DNA of 64,000 nt, taken from NCBI GenBank assembly GCA_907163375.1, contig CAJQUW010013637.1, forward strand, positions 434,001 to 498,000, read 5' to 3'. Each line of letters starts with the position of its first letter. Position 1 is the stretch's first letter. Origin of the DNA: Prostheceraeus crozeri. Its lineage: Eukaryota; Platyhelminthes; Polycladida; Euryleptidae. Of this stretch, positions 38,031-47,476 are shown in pieces. The notes under the pieces are model-generated. The model did no database searches and was not told the origin of the DNA. It saw nothing but the letters and a program-made list of their open reading frames with translations. A program made the position numbers and the translations under genes.

Positions 38031-40188
38031 AAATCGTGAACAATTGAGAATTATTTTTAACCAGTCTTCTCAAAATCTTTCTCGAAAACGTCAACGACGG
38101 AATCAATACGAAGAAGTTGATCAATGTTTATTGGAGTGGTTTACTGAGCGAAGGAGCAAAAATTTATGCATAGATGGTGAAGTCCTGCGCGCAAAAGCAA
38201 CCGAATTTGCTAAAGCTTTGGATATTGACGTCGAAATATCTGCGTCTTGGATTAGTCGTTGGAAAGTGAGGCATGACATTTGTCAGAAAAAACAAGCCGG
38301 AGAAAGCGCTGATGTCACAGAAGAATCGTTGCATGACTGGAAAAATACGCAGCTTCCTGCCTTACTCGATCGATACTCTGCAGACGACATATTTAATGTG
38401 GATGAGACCGCCCTTTTTTGGAAACTGATGCCGGATCGGTCGTTAGTCTTCAGAAAGGAAGATTCACACGGAGGGAAGAAATCTAAAGATCGGATAACTA
38501 TTCTAGTTGCAGCGAGTATGACCGGCGAAAAGCTTCCGATTCTCGTCATTGGTCGTGCTACAAAGCCGAGATGCTTCAAAGGAGTTGTCCATCTTCCACT
38601 TCGCTATGAAGCAAATTCGAAGGCTTGGATGACACGGTCCATTTTTCAGTCTTGGCTTCGTCGTTTAGACCTCAAAATGAAGCAGCAAAATCGAAAAATT
38701 GCCATGGTGTTAGACAATTGCAGTACACATTCTATTGATTCGCAACTTACCAACATCGAGCTTATCTATCTACCTCCGCATACAACTTCTAAATCGCAAC
38801 CTATGGACGCTGACATGATTTACAGCCTGAAGCGCCGCTACAGAAAGAGTCTCTTAATCAAGCGTCTGGCAGCATTCGATGCATCTATCGACTTCACAAT
38901 GTCTCTCCTCGAAGCTTATCATATGCTTCGAAAGTCATGGGAAGATCTGCCGTCATCGGTAATCAAAAACTGCTTTATAACTTGTGGTTTCATGGAGGGT
39001 AACGCAAATGATGCCCCAGCCGATGAGGAATATCCAAATATTTTCGAAAGACTTCAGAGATTTTTAACATTCGACACACCCATCAACCTTCATCAATTTG
39101 CTACCGTTGATGATGAGGTTGAGACGCGAGCTACCCTTACTGATGCTGCTATTGTTGCTCAGCATACCCAACGAGCAGAAAGTGATGATGACATTAAAGG
39201 CGACGCAGCACTGGTAATGCCATCGATAGTCCAATTATTAGGGGCCCTAAAAACAATGGAAACATGGTCTTTACTCTCGTCTGAGGCATCAGAAAGTGAT
39301 TATGACTATTTCCAAAGATTGGAGTTGCGTGTTGTCTCCACATACTCAAAAAACAGACAAGTATCACGGACTTTTTCTCCAAAAAGATGTGTTTTATACT
39401 TTTTATAAACATCAGTTTAATGACGATAAATGATATGTATACGTACAATTAGTACATGTAATTGTATGATATGTGTTATTTGTGATATGTAGGCCTAAAT
39501 ACCATACAAATAAAATCATACATTGAGAATATTTTGCTGTTTTCATATAACTCGGATTTCCGGATAACTCGGATTTTTTTCTCAGTCCCATGAGATCCGA
39601 CTTATGCGGATTTGACTGTACATATGTAGGATAATTTCCTACTTTTGTCATCTAATTGATCATTGTTGAATTCATATTACTTGCTCACGGTGTTGAAAAT
39701 TCAAGGTTTGGGAAAGAAGATTTTTGCATTTTTGTTGACCAGGCCTGCAGAAAACAAAATTTTCACAAAAAGAGGGTGTAGCACATCCTTTTAGATGGAG
39801 AAGTAACCATACATATCAGTTTCATCGATTTTTTCCAAAAAAATAATTCGGCGCCTAATGAGTTAAACGTCGAAGAGGAATAAGACAATCATTTCATTTC
39901 CGTCCTTGAAGGAATATTGCCAGCCTTGGAAAATAGCTGTGATAATATTCAAACACTAAATTCCATGAAAAGAAGATTGGAAGATGTGAATCGGGAATTG
40001 AGAGTTTTAGCACATTCAATGGATACCTCAGCTGCAACGAGTCACAGCAACTACGTAGAGGAAATTGGTGAGACTTTGTACTAAATCTTACCGTGGTATG
40101 CGGATTCGTACTTACGGCACCCTTTAAGGCTGTTACCACATGTCTCGCACCCCGAATTCACATGACACAAGCTCGCACCCTCTTCACA

Positions 40189-40307
40189 CAATCTGCGCCC
40201 GCCTACCAATGCGTCCCTCGCTTTTTCTTTCACATGAATAACTTAGTCATCAACCTTCACGCAATACATCCCATCCGCTCAACTCAGGTCAAAACAGCCA
40301 AATGTTT
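40189..40307 (+). repeat. Dispersed repeat, copy B (partner at 24,431-24,564)
   Basis: Matches copy A over AATCTGCGCCC, CCCTCGC, CATGAATAACTTAGTCATCA, AATACATCCCATCCG and CAAATGTT in the same orientation. It begins about 320 bp to the right of the piggyBac end. It has no coding signal. Confidence 0.6.
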
Positions 40308-40529
40308 CCTTCCTACAGTGATTCAAAAGTCAGATTTTCAACACTTTCAACATTAATAGATGAACAATATCTGAAATGATCGTGTTGCTGTAATAGTAGG
40401 CCTATAGATTGTAGATAATTGATGTCTGATCTGGACTGAGACGCAAGATATCAAACACCGAACTCCTCGAGCAATGCTAATCTTGCCTTATCTGCATCTG
40501 GCAGTTGAGCCAATGACTGTAACGACACA

Positions 40530-40586
40530 GAGTGTCATCAGTTTATTTGAAGTATCTGAAATATTGAAATACTGTGACAAAACTTG
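40530..40586 (+). repeat. Short dispersed repeat R2, copy 1
   Basis: The words GAGTGTCATCAG, TATTTGAAGTATCTGAAATA and TTGAAATACTGTGACAAAA match 47,420-47,476 with few differences, and 46,667-46,718 more weakly. All three are in the same orientation. Length and lack of coding suggest fragments of an old interspersed element. Confidence 0.6.
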
Positions 40587-41272
40587 CTTTCACGCTGTCC
40601 TAATTTGATACGATGTTGATGGCTTTCACGAAACTCTCATGAAATCCTCAATAAAAGATTTGCAAGTATTTTGACATTGTACATGTATGAAGGGTGTTTC
40701 ACTTGATCTTGCCGGTCTTTGAAAGCTATGTGCGAGTTGAATTGAAGCTCTATTTCCAACTTTGTGTCTACTGGTGACTCAATTTCTATGACTTGATCTT
40801 GATTTGAACTATGACTCGATATTGATTTGAAATACCATCTCATTTGTGTTTCAGTTTCCTGCCGTTCACCATGAATTACGACGGATACAGTTATGCAGAA
40901 ATCGAGCATATTGTTTCTTATGCAATAGCCTATGATAACTGCGAAGCTGCAAGACGCTTGTTCTACGAAAATTTTGCTAAGGTTGCTCCGCCTGTGCGCA
41001 CGATTTATTCAAACAATAACCGTCTCTTGCAGAAGTGTGGACCTAGACCTCAGGTTCGGATTGACCTGAGGTTTACGGAGACCTCAGGTCTGAAGTTCTG
41101 TTGAGAAGTGTGGTTTTGCTGAGGTTTTTCGCAGACCTCAGGTCTAAAATGTGTAACCAAAAGCGCGCGCACATCTGAGTGCTGATTGGATATCTATAGC
41201 ACGTGTCAAGCAGTGGCGTTCCAGTTGAATCATAAATGCACTGTGCAGGAGTGAAAAAGCGCTGTGTTCAAC

Positions 41273-41728
41273 ATGTCAAAGTCAAATGATCGAGCTCCAA
41301 ACTTCACTCCATTTGAGCGTTGTCACCTGGAGGAAATAATCAGTAGCCTGCCAATAGTGGAGGACAAGAGAAAAACTTTTGAAATTGAGGAGGCAAAGAG
41401 GGAGGCTTGATCCTCTATTGTGGAAAAATTTAACTGCAATGAGAATGTTGTTCCTCGTTCAGAAGAAAAGATAAAGGTGAGTCTTTATTAACAATTTTAC
41501 GTTGTATTTGCTGCCTACTTTTGATATAATTAAATTATCTCTATTTTGCAGTCACAATGGAAAAGAATGAAGATGACATTCAAGAAGGAATCAGCAAATG
41601 AGAGACGAGAGAAATTCAAGACGGGTGGTGGCTCAGATCACTCGAAGGAATCACAAAGCTTGATCGCAAGTGTTCTGAAGCAGCAAGAGCCTCTCAGTGG
41701 AATTGCTGATGGCGATCATGCTAACTAA
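41273..41728 (+). pseudogene. Harbinger Myb/SANT-like DNA-binding protein
   Basis: Start MSKSNDRAPNFTPFERCHLEEII at 41,273; a GT-AG intron (41,477-41,551) separates ...EEKIK from SQWKRMKMTFKKE; stop at 41,728. The order NFT, VEDKRKTFEIEEAKREA, KFNCNE, QWKRMK, RREKFKTGGG is the Myb_DNA-bind_5 pattern of Harbinger accessory proteins, which guide the transposase to DNA. The codon expected to give Trp after KREA is TGA (41,408-41,410), so this copy is disabled. The spliced length is about 126 residues; only the DNA-binding half of a normal protein may be present. Confidence 0.75.
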
Positions 41729-41826
41729 GGTAAAAAGACTATTTTCTTTTTATCCCATTCTGTGTACATGACTGCTTGTACTCCTTAACCATGTTGGCTT
41801 CACGATGAATCATGTCCTTCATGTTG

Positions 41827-42237
41827 TTATTGATCACCATTGACGTGCGGTGAACAATTCTTGAGACAGTTGATGTTGACTCCGAACAGGTCTCCCACTA
41901 CACGAAGCGTACTTCCATCAGCATAGAATCGCAACGTAATCAACAGCTGAATTACAGGCTGAATGGGCTGACCTCTTCCGTCGCATGGCTGCTCCAAATG
42001 TGATCTCAAGCGTGTCACCATGCACTCCACTGACCTCTTGTGAAGACGACATCGATCGCGAAATTCGTAGTCATTGAAGAGAGTCAGTGGATTGGAACGG
42101 TCACGAATATTGCGATACACGGGAGAGTGCTGAGTAATAAATTCGCAGTAATCCATCTGTGTGATTTGAAAAAAGCAGTGAATCATGACAAGCGACAGGC
42201 GCCTATTATAGTACTTGCTGTGCGGTTGATTTTTCAT
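41827..42237 (-). pseudogene. HARBI1-type transposase, N-terminal fragment
   Basis: On the minus strand, YRNIRDRSNPLTLFNDYEFRD, RRLHKRSVECMVTRLRSHL-type sequence, then GRGQPIQPVIQLLITLRFYA and LRVVGDLFGVN match the N-terminal helical part of Harbinger transposases. The frame ends shortly after NCLKNCSPHVNGDQ; the DDE segments (CIDGTH, HDS, VER) are absent from the neighbouring sequence. It therefore is a deletion product. It runs divergently to the Myb-like gene, the usual arrangement in this superfamily. Confidence 0.75.
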
Positions 42238-43846
42238 GACAACAGATCAGAATACATCACTAGACCAGGTGGTCGACAAGTCGCCAAAGACAGCGGACAA
42301 ACCATGTTTATTGTTGTGTTGAAAGTTTTGCCAAATATTTCCATAACTGCTGAACCGCAAGCTTCCAGATTTTGCAAGATTGTGCTTGACAGTATTCAGC
42401 AGGCTTTGGCAAAGGCTGTCTCGTTTTCATGGGATCAATCAGTTGGTTCATGTGGATGAAAGGCAAGAAAGTATGAACTTAGACCTGCCCTAGGTGAGGT
42501 AACAAATCTTGTACCTCAGGTCATAAATTCTATGCCCTTTCAAGTGCCATTTAGACCTCAGGTTTATATAGACCACAGTTCTGCAACAGAAAATATTCGA
42601 CTTCAGGCCTGCGAAGACCTGAGGTCAAGATAAACCAGACTTTTGCAACATAAAGTTAGACCCCAGATAATCTAGACTTCAGGTCGAAGTTAGACCTCAC
42701 TTTTACAACAGAATTCTCGATCTCAGGTCTTCTGCAACACTTCTGCAACAGAAATTTTAGGACGCAGCTATTTTTGGCTCATTTAGACCTGAGTTCTAGA
42801 TAAACCACACTTCTGCAAGAGACGGTCTAGACCTCAGGTGTTCTTCCACCATCCCATGCTGGTGATCAAATTAAGCGCACACTCAGACGAGAAAGTCAGT
42901 GAAATTATTGGAGCATTCGGTGATGACCCTCAAACATCCCAAAGAAAAGTTGCTCTTCAATGTGAAACTTCATTGGCAACCGTGAACCGAGTTTTAAAAC
43001 ATAAAAATCTCAGACCATGAAAACTTGCGAAAGTTCAGGAGTTGAAATTTTCCGACTTGCAACAACGTGTGTCATTTTGTGAATGTATTCTTCAACAAAA
43101 TCGTGATAATACGCAATGGTCAAATAACATCGTATTCAGCGACGAAGCAACTTTCCATTTGAATAAGAGAGTCAACATACATAACTTTTTTTATTATTCA
43201 TATATAAATCCACATATGACTGAAACGAAACCAATGAGGTCGCCTTCTGTCTGCGTCTGGGCTATGACTACGTACCGACACGGCATCGTAAACTACGTCT
43301 TTGATGGTAGCGTCAATGGAAAGAAGTACTCACATTTTTTAGAGACAATAGTGTTCCCATTCCTCGGAAGAAAACGCAACACCATATTTCAGCAAGACGG
43401 TGCTCCGGCACATTACAGTTCGTATGTACGAAGTCTTCTTGATAAAAATTTGCCTCATTGTTGGATTGGGCGTGGTGGTGCCTTTTCTTGGACATGAACG
43501 ACTTTTGGCACTGGGGTTACGTAAGAGACAATGTTTATCGAAATCCCAAGCCCCAGACTATTCCAGAACTTACTGAGTGCATCACAAATTTCATGAACTA
43601 TTTTGAAATCGAAATGATCCACAGAGACAATGAAAATTTTGTCAAAAGATGTGAAATGTGCATAGAGTTTGAAGGATCCCATTTTAAACAATTGCTTTAA
43701 TCTAGACGTGTCTTGTAGCAATGTTTTTGTTTTTTTCAAAGTATGAGCCCTAATCTTGATGGTGACTGAAATTCGTTGAAAAAACTTAATAAGATGCGTT
43801 TTTATTTAGCTAAAGACCGGAAGGATCAAGTGAAACACCCTGCATA

Positions 43847-44263
43847 TAGATAGAGTTGCATTTTATAATTTCACAACTATTTCACGGCGTGCACACAGAT
43901 CGGTCCACTGTTCGAGAAGGATACCATCCATATCACGATCATCGATAAACTGTTGGATGTGGGGAGTTAGTCGAGCAATGATCTTCATCGTGATGAATAA
44001 TTCACATTGCTAGTTTACCGTATACACAGACAGCTATTTAGGCTACATAGATCATCTTTTCGGTGCATTCCTCATTGAACAACAGACCTACCGAGAAATG
44101 CATCTCAAGGCTGCAGACAGTAATTATACAGCATCCTCTCTGATTTACTATGGCTGCTTTGCACTAGTCTCCAAAACCACTTTGTTTACAGCCATCATCA
44201 GTTAATAGAAGCATCCGGAGACGCCGTACAGAAAAGCTATTTCATGGTACATAATGCACATTT
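43847..44263. other. No gene or repeat recognised
   Basis: About 420 bp of mixed-composition DNA between two transposons. No open frame with a known domain, no inverted ends and no simple repeat were seen. Confidence 0.5.
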
Positions 44264-44269
44264 TTAGTG

Positions 44270-46281
44270 CAGTGTTCGTACTGGCCGATTTCGCATTTTT
44301 CGCGCCCCGCCCTGCGATTCGCGCCCCCAACTAATTGGTCTAAGATACATGTATGCACGAGCGTAAGGTCAATACATACATTTTTCAAACATATATGGAA
44401 TTCATATAGGCATATTTACGGGTCAATTTCATAGGTCTGACGATTTACAGCATTTATTAGATACCTTTGATGGAGTAGATGAAAACATAATTGATTAATG
44501 GATGGCCCTGCATGGAGCAGACAACCACATGATATTAATGAGATCATATACGAACATATAAGTACGTTATAATGTATTCATTCTAATTCGGTACTATAAT
44601 ATTTCCGCAACGTTGAATCAAATGAGCCTAAGGAACCCCGAAAATGCCTTTTCCAGTTCCAATTGGCTAGGATTTGGTTGTGGGGCCTTAGAAAAATGCC
44701 CGAAATCACTACAACCAAATCTGGGCCAAATGGAACCGAACCAAAGACTAAAATCGGGGTGTTAGGGCCTGTCATACCTGACATTTTCTCGGTGTAGTCA
44801 ACGTCTTCGTTAAAATAACGTCGCTACACTTTCCATCTGGTACTGAAATGTAACATAATAAGTTTCATTAATACACCGTAAGAGTTTATGCCCTATTTTC
44901 CTTGTGATTTAAATGAAGAAAAGATCAGAAATGAAAGTACAAATGTAAGCAGTTTCATTCAATCAGGTACATGATGATCAAGCTGTGTTGAATCAAAATG
45001 CTGTCTAAAAGCGCTAGGCACTGATAAAGAAAATATCACTTCAATTTCTTGGGAGAAATAACTTTCAGTTCTTCATGTGCTTTTCGCTTCAAAGTACTAG
45101 TCATGAGCTTCTCAGCTACTGCTCGTTCCTTTTCTTCCATCTTCTCCTTCTCATCAAGCAGAGCTTTAAGGTGGTCCTCCTCTTCCTTTAATGACCGCAA
45201 TGCCTCCTCCTGCATTTTCACGAGGCTTTCTTTCCGTTTCATGATATCGCTGATTCGCTTTTCGTTGTTTTTGAGACCGGACTCTAACTCATTCAGCTTT
45301 GAATCATTTTTCTTCTGATTTTCGAAAGTTTTTAATATATCCTTCTCTGCTGCCTTCTTCTTCCTTGCTGCCTCTTCCTCCATCTCGCTCTTCAAACGCA
45401 GCTCATATGCTTGTTTGGCTTTGGCAACTTTCTCCAAAAGTGCCTGTGTCACTTCGAAGTTTCGCGATGAGATATTATTCGATGCCATGGCGCTCTTAAT
45501 AACGACGATCGCATTTATTGTAGTCGCGGACAGGTTACTCCGTTTCTTTGTCACTAGATCAGGCAGCAAACTGAACACCCTCTCCACTTCTGCGTTTCCG
45601 TGGGGTAATGTCATCGTGACTCGAGCCAGACGACTCAGAGTTGGCATCTTTGAGGACATTTTCTGCCAGTATTCTCCAATGTCCATTGGCTTCTCTGTTG
45701 TACCTTGGAGGAGTCGAGCTTCAACTTCAAGAGTAGAAATCTCGTTTTGAGGAACAATTTGGGGAAAGCACTTCGCAAGAGTCTTCGCCCAGTTCTCCAG
45801 GTCAGCATCGTTCGAATGATGTGGGGAAAGAAATTGGCACGATTGAAGCACATCATTTTCAAACGGTAAGTACTTGAGGAGCTTTTCAGTTCCCCTCCTG
45901 AAGAATCGCTTCACCCTTTCAAAAATGTAATACGCAGTGATGATAAATAGTCCCTCAATAAAATGTAGAATACGCAGTGATGATTACGGTATGTCGTAGT
46001 AGGTTTACACACTATACCTATTTGTTAGTGTTATGTCAGGAAGGCATTTTCTGGAATAAGAAGGAAAATATTCAATTCTATTACTGTCATCAATCTGATA
46101 CATAGTCGTAGACACATCTAACAGTTCCCAGTGACATATTATAGTCAAATATTTTTTGGGGAGCGAAAATATATGGGACAATATTGGGGCGCGAAAATAT
46201 TTTCGGAATTTTCGCGCCCGCCTTCATTTTTCGCGCATTCGCGCCCGTTTTTACGGAATTCGCGCCCCAGTACGAACACTG
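44270..46281 (-). mobile_element. Second hAT-like transposon with 6-bp target duplication
   Basis: Inverted ends CAGTGTTCGTACTGG and CCAGTACGAACACTG, flanked by TTAGTG (44,264-44,269 and 46,282-46,287). Both subterminal zones have repeated TTTTTCGCGC, TTCGCGCCC and GGGGCGCGAAAA words, unusually GC-rich for the area and probably transposase sites. It holds one minus-strand gene fragment (45,036-45,914). Short, with only the C-terminal part of a hAT transposase: a deletion derivative. The 6-bp duplication and protein layout match the element at 35,838-38,030, though the ends differ. Confidence 0.88.
45036..45914 (-). CDS. hAT transposase C-terminal domain with long coiled coil
   Basis: An open frame of 292 codons, MKRFFRRGTEKLLKYLPFEND to KVISPKKLK. 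It contains the hAT dimerisation region IGEYWQKM...LSRLARVTMTLPHGNAEVERVFSLLPDLVTKKRSNL, followed by about 130 residues of Lys/Glu-rich coiled coil and a basic tail RKAHEELKVISPKKLK. The BED finger and the first catalytic blocks are absent. The uninterrupted frame may reflect recent arrival, or a retained role for a truncated protein that can still dimerise; the first is simpler. Start choice is arbitrary because the 5' part of the gene is missing. Confidence 0.7.
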   Translation of the reverse strand: MKRFFRRGTEKLLKYLPFENDVLQSCQFLSPHHSNDADLENWAKTLAKCFPQIVPQNEISTLEVEARLLQGTTEKPMDIGEYWQKMSSKMPTLSRLARVTMTLPHGNAEVERVFSLLPDLVTKKRSNLSATTINAIVVIKSAMASNNISSRNFEVTQALLEKVAKAKQAYELRLKSEMEEEAARKKKAAEKDILKTFENQKKNDSKLNELESGLKNNEKRISDIMKRKESLVKMQEEALRSLKEEEDHLKALLDEKEKMEEKERAVAEKLMTSTLKRKAHEELKVISPKKLK

Positions 46282-46666
46282 TTAGTGATATTGCGATGAA
46301 GAATGTTGCTTGCAGTTCGAACGCAATTTTTTCGAACGAAAGCAAGAATTGAAAATGGCATATTTTGTCTACTTTTACATGATCATATTTTATAATTTGT
46401 TAGATGACTATGATTAGATATTTTATAAGGTACACTTAGCTTCTCAGTCAAATGAACGAAATTTTGTTGTGTAGGTGAAGTTCATTGGCTCCTTCTGGTA
46501 CGGATATCTGTCTACTGAATTTACAATATTACTTCAGTCTCAATTTTGAATTACTGACAAGTTAAAATCGATTTTGACGGTGAGTGCTACGACATAATCA
46601 TCAGTCAGGACAAGAAGAAAAATGTTAATATAACTGTCGTCAACTCAATAGATGCTCGAAGACAAT

Positions 46667-46718
46667 GAGTATCACAAGATTATCAGTCTGTCTGAAATAC
46701 TGAAACACAAATTTTTGA
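46667..46718 (+). repeat. Short dispersed repeat R2, copy 2 (diverged)
   Basis: GAGTATCACAAGATTATCAG and TCTGAAATACTGAAACACAAA follow the order of the R2 copies at 40,530 and 47,420 with more differences. Confidence 0.4.
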
Positions 46719-47154
46719 ATTTGTATTCATTCAATGAAATATGGTTGTCTCAAAGACAATATTGTAGCATGGCGATATAACTCGAATTTTCGTAAATATA
46801 GAAACTTTATCTTCCTGTAGTGACTTCCCAATAGTTACTTTGAGACTGGTCGGGCGAGGGCAAAACCGCACATTTTCTGAATCTTCTCGTCGAGACGGAG
46901 CCAACGGTGCAACTGGTTGTCGTGACTAATTGCACAAATTCAATGTGTTTGAAAGTTTCGTGTCAGAAGAGGAGAGCACAACTACAGCTGCAAGCCACTG
47001 CGAATGCACGAATGCTCATGGCATGGACATGATTGGCACTTCCATTCCAACTTTATCCGCTACTTATTCACTTTTAATGCACATGTCTTAAATACTTTGG
47101 CCAGGCGTAGGTTTAAGCATGCCATTGACCGCTCCATTGCAATGAGCTTCATGG

Positions 47155-47202
47155 CGTGCCAACAGACAGTGAACAATGCATTGTTTACTGTCTGTTGGCA
47201 CG
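47155..47202. other. 48-bp near-perfect palindrome
   Basis: CGTGCCAACAGACAGTGAAC with AATG is followed at once by its inverse, with a single mismatch (a G-T wobble if folded as RNA). The two 24-base arms have no spacer. Outside the arms the flanks show only weak inverted similarity. Such a dyad could form a cruciform or a hairpin RNA. It could also be the core of a decayed foldback element. Confidence 0.85.
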
Positions 47203-47419
47203 ACACGAAAAGATTTTGCACCGCACTCAAACATGCGAGGCTTCACGGATCCAGAGCGCGCCATCTTCAATAGCACTGCCACTAACTGTCCGCTCTATCA
47301 ATTAGATGTTGGAGAAGTTCTGAAGATATGAATATTTGTCAGAGTCGAGGAGTCATAACAAGCATCGTCGATAACAAGTTTATCTGCATTCAACATTTAT
47401 CAATAACAACAAGGACATT

Positions 47420-47476
47420 GAGTGTTATCAGCGTATTTGAAATATCCGAAATATTGAAATACTGAGACAAAATTTG
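47420..47476 (+). repeat. Short dispersed repeat R2, copy 3
   Basis: GAGTGTTATCAG, TATTTGAAATATCCGAAATA and TTGAAATACTGAGACAAAA match copy 1 at 40,530 closely and in the same orientation. Confidence 0.6.

Larger units (their letters stand above)
35689..39408 (+). pseudogene. Tigger-like (CENP-B fold) transposase
   Basis: The first exon-like part (35,689-35,837, MSKRKLKTLDLKKKIEII) is a Psq/CENP-B N-terminal helix-turn-helix. It continues at 38,037 after the inserted hAT element and its duplicated AAATCG, giving ...DLLKNR / EQLRIIF in the same frame. A second helix-turn-helix region (EEVDQCLLEWF to SWISRWKVRH) and a DDE_1 core follow, with aspartates in FNVDETALFW, MVLDNCSTHS and QPMDADMIYSLK. 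One in-frame TAG near 35,812 lies before the insertion point; the rest to the stop at 39,408 is open for about 454 codons. So this copy was nearly intact when the hAT element landed in it. Confidence 0.85.
35274..39618 (+). mobile_element. Tigger/pogo-type transposon (TA duplication)
   Basis: Ends are CAGTCGAATCCGC on the left and (reverse complement) CAGTCAAATCCGC on the right, flanked by TA (35,272-35,273 and 39,619-39,620), the Tc1/mariner/pogo rule. Both ends carry repeated AACTCGGAT and TTTCCGGATA words, likely transposase sites. It lies downstream of the piggyBac transposase stop but inside the piggyBac right end. Its own coding region is interrupted by the hAT-like element at 35,838-38,030. 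Without that insertion it is about 2.15 kb. Confidence 0.9.
24653..39862 (+). mobile_element. piggyBac-family transposon, expanded by nested insertions
   Basis: The outer ends are imperfect inverted repeats, CCCATTATGCGCC on the left and (reverse complement) CTCATTAGGCGCC on the right. Both are flanked by TTAA (24,649-24,652 and 39,863-39,866), the piggyBac target duplication. Near the left end two dyads built on GTTCCA...TGGAAC lie at about 24,668 and 25,024, typical of subterminal transposase sites. Removing the nested elements leaves roughly 2.9 kb, a normal piggyBac length, with one transposase gene on the plus strand. Nested inside are 25,524-29,360, 29,469-33,360 and 35,274-39,618, the last itself containing 35,838-38,030. 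The gene has several stops, so this copy is dead and is the oldest layer of the nest. Confidence 0.88.
39867..40685. other. Intervening DNA; one weak exon-like stretch
   Basis: Between the piggyBac right end and the next element. On the plus strand 39,889-40,067 reads open as ...FISVLEGILPALENS and MKRRLEDVNRELRVLAHSMD, an amphipathic, coiled-coil-like stretch ending at GGTGAG, a possible 5' splice site. No acceptor of good quality and no homologous domain are evident, so it is not called as a gene. The rest contains dispersed-repeat copies (40,189-40,307 and 40,530-40,586) and nothing else that I recognise. Confidence 0.35.
41019..42826. mobile_element. Deleted Harbinger-like element nested in the Tc1/mariner element
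   Basis: A 22-bp inverted repeat starts ACCGTCTCTTGCAGAAG at 41,019 and ends at 42,826. Both ends hold clusters of AGACCTCAGGTCT-like words, some perfect dyads, and of TTCTGCAACA. The interior has a Myb-like gene on the plus strand and a truncated HARBI1-type transposase on the minus strand, the usual Harbinger pair. I could not find a convincing 3-bp target duplication at these limits, so the true ends may lie a few bases away. Most of the transposase catalytic domain is missing. Confidence 0.7.
40871..43700 (+). pseudogene. Tc1/mariner-like transposase, split and partly deleted
   Basis: The first part starts MNYDGYSYAEIEHIVSYAIA and contains EAARRLFYENF, typical of the DUF4817 helix-turn-helix, up to IYSNNNRL at about 41,020. 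Coding resumes near 42,840 with LSAHSDEKVSEIIGAF and a second helix-turn-helix (TSQRKVALQCETSLATVNRVL). A stop lies at 43,018. The catalytic region then gives the first Asp in NIVFSDEATFHLN and the second in FQQDGAPAHYS. After WIGRGGAFSW the frame changes and the expected SPDLTP segment with the third Asp is absent; coding then continues as FWHWGYVRDNVYRNP to the stop at 43,700. So one insertion, one stop and one small deletion are seen. Confidence 0.75.
40688..43844 (+). mobile_element. Tc1/mariner-superfamily transposon of the DUF4817-bearing type
   Basis: Inverted ends GGGTGTTTCACTTGATC...CCGGTCTTT on the left and its near match on the right lie just inside TA dinucleotides (40,686-40,687 and 43,845-43,846). 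The element ends themselves read TGAAGGGTG and TGCAGGGTG. The coding part is a DUF4817-like helix-turn-helix at 40,871 followed, after an inserted Harbinger remnant, by a DDE_3 catalytic region. DUF4817 plus DDE_3 proteins are best known from arthropods. The third catalytic segment is lost, so it is inactive. Confidence 0.8.

Noticed and set aside
39889-40067. Host exon with coiled-coil-like sequence ending at GGTGAG
   Set aside because: Only about 60 codons, no good acceptor, no partner exon and no known domain.
44578-44784. 68-codon minus-strand frame inside the second 6-bp hAT element
   Set aside because: No hAT motif; it lies in the non-coding 3' part of a deleted element.
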